64,000 nt of DNA from Clostridia bacterium (lineage in GTDB: Bacteria > Bacillota > Clostridia > Oscillospirales > CAG-382). The stretch covers positions 56,398 to 120,397 of the forward strand of contig JAFRPL010000029.1 of NCBI GenBank assembly GCA_017429165.1, written 5' to 3'. A program made the translations under genes and the position numbers. Below the pieces are notes generated by a model. It did not search any database. It saw only the letters and a program-made list of their open reading frames with translations, and had not been told where the DNA came from. The number at the start of each line of letters is the position of its first letter. The stretch's first letter is position 1. Shown here piece by piece: positions 42,272-49,740 of the stretch.

Positions 42272-42847
42272 TCATTCCTCCGTAACGTCGCCGCCGGTGA
42301 TGAGCCGCATGAACGCCGCGAAGATCAGCGCTATAAGATGCAGCATCAGCCTGCACAGCCGCAGGCAGGGGATACCCAGCGCAAGCATCAGCCCGCCGGA
42401 CGCCAGAGACGCTCCGAGCGCGACCATGGCGGCGGGGAGGTCGACCCTGAAAAGCGCGGCGATGAATGCGCCCGCCGAAAACAGCGACATCGCGGCGAAA
42501 ACAACCGGTACCAGACTAATGACCAGCGACGCCGCGAAAATGCAGGCGATAAACGCCGCGAGCAGCACTATCAGCACCAGAAGCAGCGGCAGCCAGACGG
42601 GGAAAGTCAACACTATTGCTATGATAACCGCCGTGCGCGATCTCGACGATGTGTCATTTTCTTCTTTCGGCTCCGCCGCGTCCGCCTTTTTGGGGGTTAT
42701 CCCGCGCTTTACCGCGGCGTACGCCATACGGCACTGCGGGCAGTCTTCGGAATGCGCCTCGATACACGAAACGCTTTCGTCGCTTATGCTGCCCGCGGCG
42801 TATAATCTGAGCAGATCTTTTATAAGGCCGCACCCTTGTTTTTCCAT
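42272..42847 (-). CDS. Anti-sigma-factor-like protein with zf-HC2 domain and membrane region
   Basis: A 191-residue protein. The N-terminus CGLIKDLLRLYAAGSIS with HSEDCPQCR near residue 32 is a zf-HC2 zinc finger (His-x3-Cys-x2-Cys), the domain by which anti-sigma factors hold sigma factors. A charged linker follows, then four or five hydrophobic helices near residues 70-180. No sigma factor gene is adjacent, so its partner is unknown. GGAG precedes the ATG. It forms an operon with the DUF4097-like protein. Confidence 0.75.
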   Translation of the reverse strand: MEKQGCGLIKDLLRLYAAGSISDESVSCIEAHSEDCPQCRMAYAAVKRGITPKKADAAEPKEENDTSSRSRTAVIIAIVLTFPVWLPLLLVLIVLLAAFIACIFAASLVISLVPVVFAAMSLFSAGAFIAALFRVDLPAAMVALGASLASGGLMLALGIPCLRLCRLMLHLIALIFAAFMRLITGGDVTEE

Positions 42848-43010
42848 AAAAACGCGCTCCTTTTGAACGTATCTGCGTATATTTTACCGTTTTTTTTGCG
42901 TTTTGTCAATGACTTTGCGGCGCTGTGCGTTTTTTTGTGCGCGCATAGCGCAAACGCTTTGAGAATATAATATATTAATAATAATGAAAAAAGCAAAAGG
43001 AGCCGCGGCG

Positions 43011-43874
43011 TTGAAAAAATATCTTGCGTTATTCATAGCTTTCTGCCTGGTCACGCTCGCCGTGCCGGACATTTACAATATGCTCCCCGCGTCCCTGCGC
43101 GCGGAGGAAAAACGGGAATCGGACGTTCCGCTTTACACCGTGGAATGTGTCTGCGGCGGCGAAAAAATCACGCTGCCTCTGGAAGAATACGTATGCATGG
43201 CGCTGAACGGACGCGGGTACGGCGATCTTCCTGCGGAAGCGCTCAAAGCGCTGGCGTGCATAGAGCGCACTCGCGTGCTCGCCGGCGGAGCCGCGGCGAT
43301 AGCGAAAGACGCCGCCGTCCCGCCTAACGTGTCTTCGGCGGTCAGGGAAACCGAAAACCTTTACATATCTTACGGCGGCGCGCCCGCGGAAACGCCGGTC
43401 CATGAGTCGTCGCACCTGCGCACGGCAAGCGCGTCCGAGGTATACGGATACGTAGTTCCGTATCTCGTTTCGGTCGAAACTCCCGAAGAAGCGCCCGTGT
43501 CCGAAAAATCGTTCACCGCCGCGGAAATGGCGCAAACGCTCAAAGCGAACGGTTACGCTTGCGACGAAGATCTTCGCCTGAACGCCTGGCTCACGTACGT
43601 TTCGCATACCGAAAGCGGCAGAGTCGGCGCGGTGTGGCTGTGCGGGAATCAGATAAGCGGCGCGCACCTTGCGCGTATGCTGGGGATCGGTTCCGCCGCT
43701 TTTGATATCACCTGTGTCGACGGAGGATTCAAGACGGTATGCCGCGGTTCGGGCGACGGCGTGGGGCTCAGCGTGCTCGGCGCGAGCGATATGGCAAAAA
43801 GCGGCAGCACGTTTGATGAAATTTTGCTTCATTATTTCAAAGGCGTAGATATTTTGCTGAATAATACTCCGTAA
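43011..43874 (+). CDS. spoIID: SpoIID/LytB-domain protein with altered catalytic motif
   Basis: A 287-residue protein with an N-terminal membrane helix. Start at TTG with AAAGGAG at eight-base spacing; the upstream in-frame ATG has no ribosome site and lies 13 bases past a TATAAT. SpoIID is a lytic transglycosylase that drives engulfment together with SpoIIQ. The fold is recognisable from PLEEYV (56-61), DLPAEALKALA (72-82) and the GSGDGVGLSVLGASDMA tail. However, the catalytic Glu expected in the VxxEMP motif aligns with Arg68, and the GHGVGxSQxGA motif reads GDGVGLSVLGA. It may be inactive or use other residues. Genomic context (spoIIQ follows) supports the identity. Confidence 0.82.
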   Translation: MKKYLALFIAFCLVTLAVPDIYNMLPASLRAEEKRESDVPLYTVECVCGGEKITLPLEEYVCMALNGRGYGDLPAEALKALACIERTRVLAGGAAAIAKDAAVPPNVSSAVRETENLYISYGGAPAETPVHESSHLRTASASEVYGYVVPYLVSVETPEEAPVSEKSFTAAEMAQTLKANGYACDEDLRLNAWLTYVSHTESGRVGAVWLCGNQISGAHLARMLGIGSAAFDITCVDGGFKTVCRGSGDGVGLSVLGASDMAKSGSTFDEILLHYFKGVDILLNNTP

Positions 43875-43919
43875 TGCGGGTAGAATAAGGACAAACCAAT
43901 TACAGGGGGAAATAAAGCA

Positions 43920-44642
43920 ATGGACGAAGAAAAGAACGAAAAGAGCAGATCCGGCGATAACCGCTCCGCCGCGGGCAGGCGGATGCGCGTCGCGGGGGCG
44001 GTATATATAGCGCTTGCGGTATGCGTGGTGACCGTTATGGTGCTTTCTGTGTATTCGGTCTCGGTCACTGTTCCCGAAGAAATAGACGTGACTTTGCCGG
44101 AAATGTCGAATCCGCACTTTGAACTGCCTAAAGAAAACATCCGCGAAGAATCGCAGGGAGTTCCCGTATCGCACGAACAGAGCGGAGTCACCGCCGAATC
44201 GCCCGACGGCACGCCGGCAGAGCCGCTGTACTACAAGCCGGTCAAAGGGAAGACGCTCAAAGGCTACCGAATGACTTCGCTGGTGTATTCCGCAACGCTT
44301 AAGGACTACCGCACCCATTCCGGAGTGGATATAGCCGGCAAGATCGGCGATAAAGTCGTGTGTTACTGCGACGGCGTGGTCAAAAGCGTAAGGAACGATC
44401 CGTTTATGGGCGTGACGGTAGAGGTGGAGCATGAATACGGACTCGTTTCGGTATATCAGAATCTCGCTTCCGAACTGCCTTCGGGTATCAAAGCCGGCGC
44501 TGCGGTAAAAGGCGGCAGCGTCATCGGCGCCATAGGCGAGACGGCGGTCGCGGAAAGCGCAGACGAAGCGCATCTGCATTTTGAGCTCATACTCGACGGC
44601 AAGCAGATAGACGCCGAAAAAGAGCTTGCGCGCATAAAGTGA
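43920..44642 (+). CDS. spoIIQ: SpoIIQ-like M23 metallopeptidase
   Basis: A 240-residue protein with a short cytoplasmic tail, one membrane helix (residues 25-46) and an external LytM/M23 domain from about residue 112. The zinc site is complete: His133 and Asp137 in THSGVD and His218/His220 in AHLHFE. Clostridial SpoIIQ keeps these residues while Bacillus SpoIIQ lost the first His, so activity is plausible. In the family it forms the forespore half of the SpoIIQ-SpoIIIA channel during engulfment. GGGGGAAA precedes the ATG, and a terminator follows. Confidence 0.88.
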   Translation: MDEEKNEKSRSGDNRSAAGRRMRVAGAVYIALAVCVVTVMVLSVYSVSVTVPEEIDVTLPEMSNPHFELPKENIREESQGVPVSHEQSGVTAESPDGTPAEPLYYKPVKGKTLKGYRMTSLVYSATLKDYRTHSGVDIAGKIGDKVVCYCDGVVKSVRNDPFMGVTVEVEHEYGLVSVYQNLASELPSGIKAGAAVKGGSVIGAIGETAVAESADEAHLHFELILDGKQIDAEKELARIK

Positions 44643-44674
44643 CGAAACGCGCGGCGTTATAGAACAGAAAGCGG

Positions 44675-44713
44675 CATACCGCCCGGGAGTCCACCCCGGC
44701 GGTATGTTTTTGT
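44675..44713 (+). terminator. Terminator of the spoIID-spoIIQ pair
   Basis: CATACCGCC paired with GGCGGTATG, then TTTTTGTT. Confidence 0.88.
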
Positions 44714-44841
44714 TATTTATACAAATCGCGCTTTTGCATTTTTTGCTGTGCCCGTTGCGTATTTTGCCTGAAAACAACGCGAATGACTGCCGAAAAACGC
44801 CGAATAATGAATTTTACAAGCAAAAACTTGCAAAATGAGTA

Positions 44842-44870
44842 TTGACAAACCGCGCCGCAGATGTTATAAT
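44842..44870 (+). promoter_or_regulatory. Sigma-A promoter of the citrate synthase operon
   Basis: Consensus TTGACA and TATAAT, 17-bp spacer. No recognisable riboswitch lies in the 45-base leader. Confidence 0.88.
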
Positions 44871-44918
44871 TGCATTACTGCAATAAAATTATGTATATTT
44901 TTACAAAGGAGGCGTCTT

Positions 44919-46325
44919 ATGGCATATTACAGGAATCAGTTTCAAAACGAACGCTCGCCCGCTTTGAACGAACGGCTAAAGTTTTATTGCGAAGAATGCC
45001 GCAAGAAAATATCGGTGGATTTTGAAGCGGCCAAAGGGCGCGATATAAAATACGGACTGCGCAATTCCGACGGCACCGGCGTGCTCGTCGGCGTCACGCA
45101 GATAAGCGACGTTCACGGTTACAATCTGGTAGACGGAGTAAAAACGCCTGACGAAGGGCGGCTTTTCTACCGCGGAATAGACGTTTCCAAGATAATAGAA
45201 AGCTGCTCGGAAGAAAACCGTTTCGGGTTCGAGGAAGTGGCGTTTCTGCTGCTGTTCGGTTATCTTCCTTCGGCGCGCCAGCTCGAAAGCTTTTCCGGAG
45301 TTATGGAGGAAGTGCGCGAGCTGCCGTTCGGCTTTGTGGAAGATCAGATAATCAAAGCCCCGTCACCCGATATAATGAACAAGCTCGCTTCGTGCGTGCT
45401 TGCGCTTTACAGCTACGACGACCACGCCGAAGATAAAACCATGGAAAACATTTTCCGCCAGTGTATCGAGCTCACGGCGCGCGTTTCGCCCATAATGGTC
45501 AACGCGTATCAGGTCAAAAAGCGCTATTACGACCACGCGTCGCTGTTTTTCCATCCGCCGGAGACGGGACTTTCCACCGCCGAAAACATACTTTCCATTA
45601 TGCGTATGGACCGCAAATTCACGCGCGAAGAAGCGCTGCTGCTCGATACGATGATGATCCTCCACGCCGAGCACGGCGGCGGCAACAACTCCACTTTCGC
45701 CTGCCGCTTGGTCACTTCTTCCGGGACCGATACGTATTCTGCCATCGCCGCGGCGATAGGCGCGCTCAAAGGACCGCGCCACGGCGGCGCCAACCGCAAA
45801 GTTATGGAAATGCTCGATTATATCAGGGAGGGCGTGCGCGACCATTCGGACGACGAAGAGATCAAGGCGTTCCTAAAAAAGATACTCGAAAAACGCGCCG
45901 GCGACGGCTCGGGGCTCATCTACGGCATAGGCCACGCGGTCTACACCAAAAGCGATCCGCGCGCGCAGATAATCAAAGCTCACGCCATACCGCTTGCAAA
46001 AGAAAAGCGCGACAAAGACGATCTCGGTCTGCTCTGCGCGGTAGAACGTCTCGCCCCCGAGGTGCTCGTTTCAAAGGGAAGCAAGCGCGCCGAGAGCATG
46101 TGCGCCAATTTCGACCTGTTTTCAGGCATCGTCTACCGTATGCTGAATATACCCGAGGAACTCTACACTCCGCTGTTCGCGGTATCTCGCATGGCGGGCT
46201 GGTGCGCGCATCTTATCGAAGAAGTTATGAATTACCGCCGCATCATGCGCCCGGCGTTCGTTTCGCAGGGCGGCCCCAACGATTATATCCCGCTGGAAAA
46301 ACGCAAGGATATAAGGAGGACCTGA
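44919..46325 (+). CDS. Citrate synthase
   Basis: A 468-residue citrate/2-methylcitrate synthase condensing oxaloacetate with acetyl-CoA. Catalytic His residues are in MILHAEHGGGNNST near residue 247 and KGPRHGGANRKVM near residue 287. The region GIGHAVYTKSDPRAQI near residue 342 carries another substrate His. The protein is longer than the 370-residue Bacillus CitZ because of an N-terminal extension of about 60 residues; this matches the clostridial form. The start has AAAGGAGG at eight-base spacing. The upstream frame extension overlaps the promoter. The aconitase gene starts two bases after its stop. Confidence 0.95.
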   Translation: MAYYRNQFQNERSPALNERLKFYCEECRKKISVDFEAAKGRDIKYGLRNSDGTGVLVGVTQISDVHGYNLVDGVKTPDEGRLFYRGIDVSKIIESCSEENRFGFEEVAFLLLFGYLPSARQLESFSGVMEEVRELPFGFVEDQIIKAPSPDIMNKLASCVLALYSYDDHAEDKTMENIFRQCIELTARVSPIMVNAYQVKKRYYDHASLFFHPPETGLSTAENILSIMRMDRKFTREEALLLDTMMILHAEHGGGNNSTFACRLVTSSGTDTYSAIAAAIGALKGPRHGGANRKVMEMLDYIREGVRDHSDDEEIKAFLKKILEKRAGDGSGLIYGIGHAVYTKSDPRAQIIKAHAIPLAKEKRDKDDLGLLCAVERLAPEVLVSKGSKRAESMCANFDLFSGIVYRMLNIPEELYTPLFAVSRMAGWCAHLIEEVMNYRRIMRPAFVSQGGPNDYIPLEKRKDIRRT

Positions 46326-46327
46326 AA

Positions 46328-48265
46328 ATGGCAAAGAACCTGGTACAAAAACTCATAGAATCGCATCTTATAAGCGGCGAGCCGGTCAAAGGAAACGCCA
46401 TTGGCCTGCGCATAGATCAGACCCTCACTCAGGACGCCACCGGCACGATGGCGTATCTGCAGTTCGAGGCGATGGGCATAGACCGCGTGAAGACCGAACT
46501 TTCGGCGGCGTATATAGACCACAACACACTGCAGACCGGTTTTGAAAACGCAGACGACCACAAATACATACAGTCCTGCGCCGCAAGGTACGGGCTCTGG
46601 TTTTCGCGCCCGGGCAACGGCATATGCCATCAGGTGCATCTCGAACGTTTCGGCAAGCCGGGCAAAACTCTCGTGGGATCGGATTCCCACACACCCACCG
46701 GCGGCGGAATAGGCATGCTTTCGTTCGGCGCCGGCGGACTTGACGTTGCGTGCGCCATGGCGGGGATGCCGTATCACATAACGATGCCCGCGGTGGTGGG
46801 AGTCGAGCTGAAAGGCAGACTTTCTTACGGCGTTTCGGCAAAGGACGTAATATTGGAGCTTTTGCGCCGCGTTTCGGTCAAAGGCGGCGTGGGCAAGGTG
46901 TTTGAATACCGCGGCGAAGGCGTTAAAACGCTTTCGGTGCCCGAAAGGGCGACCATCACCAATATGGGGACCGAACTCGGCGCCACGTCGTCGGTGTTCC
47001 CGTCCGACGATATCACACGCGATTTCCTGCGGCGCGAAGGCAGGGAAGGCGATTATGTGCCGCTTTGTGCCGACACGGATGCGGAATACGATGAATATAT
47101 AACGATAGATCTTTCCGCCGTCGTACCGCTTGCAGCCTGCCCGCATTCGCCGGACAACGTCGTTCCGGTCAGCGAGCTTGCGGGGGTAAAGGTCGACCAG
47201 TGCTGCATAGGTTCGTGCACCAATTCTTCGTATAACGATCTTATGAAAGCGGCGGCGATACTCAAGGGCAAAACCGTGTCCGCTTCCGTTTCGCTCACCG
47301 TATCGCCGGGCTCCAAGCAGGTGCTTTCGCTCGTTGCCAAAAACGGCGGGCTCGCCGATATCATAGGCGCCGGAGCGCGCGTGCTCGAATGCGCATGCGG
47401 CCCCTGCATAGGGATGGGGCAGTCGCCCTGCTCCGGCGGTGTTTCGCTCCGTACGTTCAACCGCAACTTCTTCGGCCGCAGCGGCACCCGCGACGCCGGC
47501 GTGTATCTTGTATCTCCCGAGACCGCTGCGGCGAGCGCACTTACCGGATATATCACCGATCCGCGCACCGTAAAGGGAATAGAAAACATTCCGCTGCCCG
47601 AAAGTTTTGAACCCGACGACAATATGATCATCCCGCCCTTCGCGCCCGGAGACGCCGAAAAGCAGACCGTGGCCAAGGGCCCCAACATCAAGCCGTTCCC
47701 CGTGGGTAAAAAGCTCGAAGACACGGTGCAAAGCGAAGTCACGCTCTGCGTGGGCGACAACATTACGACCGACCATATAATGCCCGCCGGCGCAAAGATA
47801 CTGCCGTACCGTTCGAACGTGCCGTATCTTTCCACGTTTTGCTTCACCGTATGCGACCCGGAGTTTCCCAAGCGGATGGCGGAAAAAGGCACGGGCGTCA
47901 TAATCGGCGGTTCTAACTACGGCCAGGGTTCGTCGCGCGAGCACGCCGCGCTGGCTCCGCTTTATCTGGGCGTTCGTGCCGTAGCGGCGGTATCGTTCGC
48001 ACGCATACACCGCGCAAACCTCATAAACAACGGCATACTTCCGCTTATGTTCAAAAACGAAAGTGATAAAGAAAAGTTTTCGCTCGGCGACGGCGTCGAG
48101 CTCCCCGGCGTGCGTTCCCGCATAGCCGAGGGAAAAGAAATTGTCATCAAAAATATGTCTACCGGCGAAAGCGCGGTATGCGAATGCCCGCTTTCGGAAC
48201 GCGAAAAGCAGTGTCTGCTTGCAGGCGGGCTCATCAACGTGATAAAGGGTGAAAAAAATGGCTGA
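46328..48265 (+). CDS. Aconitate hydratase
   Basis: A 645-residue aconitase of the short clostridial type. The 4Fe-4S ligands are the Cys in IGSCTNSSYND near residue 299 and the pair in ECACGPCIGMG near residue 357. Substrate-site motifs are VGSDSHTPTGGG near residue 117, DNITTDHIMPAG near residue 477 and GGSNYGQGSSREHAAL near residue 530. It isomerises citrate to isocitrate. It is second in the operon; its stop overlaps the start of the isocitrate dehydrogenase gene by eight bases. Confidence 0.96.
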   Translation: MAKNLVQKLIESHLISGEPVKGNAIGLRIDQTLTQDATGTMAYLQFEAMGIDRVKTELSAAYIDHNTLQTGFENADDHKYIQSCAARYGLWFSRPGNGICHQVHLERFGKPGKTLVGSDSHTPTGGGIGMLSFGAGGLDVACAMAGMPYHITMPAVVGVELKGRLSYGVSAKDVILELLRRVSVKGGVGKVFEYRGEGVKTLSVPERATITNMGTELGATSSVFPSDDITRDFLRREGREGDYVPLCADTDAEYDEYITIDLSAVVPLAACPHSPDNVVPVSELAGVKVDQCCIGSCTNSSYNDLMKAAAILKGKTVSASVSLTVSPGSKQVLSLVAKNGGLADIIGAGARVLECACGPCIGMGQSPCSGGVSLRTFNRNFFGRSGTRDAGVYLVSPETAAASALTGYITDPRTVKGIENIPLPESFEPDDNMIIPPFAPGDAEKQTVAKGPNIKPFPVGKKLEDTVQSEVTLCVGDNITTDHIMPAGAKILPYRSNVPYLSTFCFTVCDPEFPKRMAEKGTGVIIGGSNYGQGSSREHAALAPLYLGVRAVAAVSFARIHRANLINNGILPLMFKNESDKEKFSLGDGVELPGVRSRIAEGKEIVIKNMSTGESAVCECPLSEREKQCLLAGGLINVIKGEKNG

Positions 48266-49457
48266 GAGGATAAAGATGGTCACGCCGCTCGTCGAGATGG
48301 ACGGCGACGAAATGACACGCATAATCTGGGAAAAGATAAAGCAAAAGCTCATACTCCCGTACGTCGATCTCAAGACCGAGTATTACGATCTGGGGCTCAG
48401 ACACCGCGACGAGACCGACGATCAGGTCACCGTCGACGCTGCTGAAGCCGCAAAACGGCTGGGCGTGGCGGTAAAGTGCGCGACGATAACTCCCAACGCC
48501 GCGCGCGTTGTAGAATACGGGCTCAAAAAGATGTGGCGTTCGCCCAACGGCACCATACGCGCCATACTCGACGGTACCGTTTTCCGCACCCCCATACTCG
48601 TCGAAGGCATACGCCCGTTTATCCCGAGCTGGAAAAAGCCCATCGTCATAGCGCGTCACGCCTACGGTGACGTTTATAAAGCGGTCGAAACGAAAGTGCC
48701 GGCGGGCGGCGAGGCGTTCATCACCGTGGAAAAAGACGGCGAAGTCACGCAGAAGATAAAGATCGCCGATTTCCCCTGCGCAGGCGTCGTGCAGGGGATG
48801 CACAACTACGAACGCTCCATAGCGACGTTCGCCGTTTCGTGCTTTGAATGCGCGCTGGATATGAAACTGCCTTTGTGGTTTTCGGCAAAAGATACTATCT
48901 CCAAGACCTACGACCATACTTTTAAGGATATTTTTGCGGAAATATATGAAAAAGATTACCGCAAAAAGTTCGAGGAAGCCGGCATAGAGTATTTCTATAC
49001 GCTCATCGACGACGCCGTGGCGCGTATAATCCGCTCGGAAGGCGGCATGATCTGGGCGTGCAAGAACTACGACGGCGACGTTATGAGCGATATGGTCGCC
49101 AACGCGTTCGGCGATCTGGCGATGATGACCAGCGTGCTCATTTCGCCCGACGGCGTGTATGAATACGAGGCGGCTCACGGCACGGTGCAGCGCCATTATT
49201 ACGCGCATCTGCGCGGCGAAAAGACCTCCACCAATCCGGTCGCCACTATTTACGCCTGGACCGGCGCGCTTCGCAAGCGCGGTGAGCTCGACGGCACGCC
49301 GGAGCTTTGCGATTTTGCGTCAAAGCTCGAAAACGCGGTGCTCAAGGCCATCGCCGACGGCAATATGACAAAAGGTCTGTGCGCGCTTTCTTCCATTCCA
49401 AACCGGCGCGCGCTCAATACCGACGAGTTCATCGACGCTATAGCGGCGAGGATATAA
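48258..49457 (+). CDS. icd: NADP-dependent isocitrate dehydrogenase
   Basis: A 399-residue dehydrogenase of the eukaryote-like (class II) NADP-IDH family. It starts TPLVEMDGDEMTRIIWEKIK near residue 9 and has NGTIRAILDGTVFR (substrate Ser/Arg), ANAFGDLAMMTSVLISPDG with metal-binding Asp residues, and AAHGTVQRHYY as adenine/NADP loop. It makes 2-oxoglutarate. With citrate synthase and aconitase it forms the oxidative branch used for glutamate. ATG with AAAGGGTG eight bases upstream lies inside the aconitase 3' end. Confidence 0.96.
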   Translation: MAERIKMVTPLVEMDGDEMTRIIWEKIKQKLILPYVDLKTEYYDLGLRHRDETDDQVTVDAAEAAKRLGVAVKCATITPNAARVVEYGLKKMWRSPNGTIRAILDGTVFRTPILVEGIRPFIPSWKKPIVIARHAYGDVYKAVETKVPAGGEAFITVEKDGEVTQKIKIADFPCAGVVQGMHNYERSIATFAVSCFECALDMKLPLWFSAKDTISKTYDHTFKDIFAEIYEKDYRKKFEEAGIEYFYTLIDDAVARIIRSEGGMIWACKNYDGDVMSDMVANAFGDLAMMTSVLISPDGVYEYEAAHGTVQRHYYAHLRGEKTSTNPVATIYAWTGALRKRGELDGTPELCDFASKLENAVLKAIADGNMTKGLCALSSIPNRRALNTDEFIDAIAARI

Positions 49458-49472
49458 AAACGCAAAAAAGCA

Positions 49473-49501
49473 TTGACAAACGGCGTTTGCAATGCTATAA
49501 T
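49473..49501 (+). promoter_or_regulatory. Sigma-A promoter of the leader peptide / ABC-class ATPase unit
   Basis: Consensus TTGACA and TATAAT, 17-bp spacer. Confidence 0.88.
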
Positions 49502-49537
49502 ATCCACAACAAATCAAACCCAAGGAGGCGAGATACA

Positions 49538-49588
49538 ATGAAAACTTATATTTTCCGGTTCGTGTATCTTGCGCCAGAGGGCAAATAA
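49538..49588 (+). CDS. 16-residue leader peptide
   Basis: A strong AAGGAGG lies nine bases before ATG, and the frame reads MKTYIFRFVYLAPEGK and stops. It begins about 30 bases after the predicted transcription start and ends 15 bases before the first of two tandem terminators. It has no run of one amino acid, so it does not look like an amino-acid attenuator. Its position fits a ribosome-sensing leader of the kind found before drug-inducible genes. Translation is inferred from the ribosome site; there is no homologue I can name. Confidence 0.7.
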   Translation: MKTYIFRFVYLAPEGK

Positions 49589-49602
49589 TCACACTTGTTT
49601 TT

Positions 49603-49675
49603 ACACGTCCGGGTTACGGGCGTGTATTTTTTTGCAGACTTGTTTCCGACCGCGCCCGTAAGGGCGCTTTTTGTT
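49603..49675 (+). promoter_or_regulatory. Transcription attenuator: tandem terminators with alternative pairing
   Basis: Terminator 1 (49603-49633): ACACGTCCG paired with CGGGCGTGT, loop GGTTA, then ATTTTTTT. Terminator 2 (49652-49672): GCGCCC-GTAA-GGGCGC, then TTTTT. The loop and 3' arm of the first (49614-49624, TTACGGGCGTG) can pair over 11 bp, with one wobble, with the 5' arm and loop of the second (49651-49661, CGCGCCCGTAA). That pairing disrupts both terminators. This is the layout of a terminator/antiterminator switch. Confidence 0.75.
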
Positions 49676-49740
49676 TGCAAACGCCCGTGAATATAAGTAA
49701 CGGTCGGTTTTTACAAAACAGAAAGAAAGAAGGGGTGGTT

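Noticed and set aside
46283..48373. Long open frame of 696 codons antisense to aconitase
   Set aside because: Shadow of a certain gene on the other strand; no motif and biased composition.
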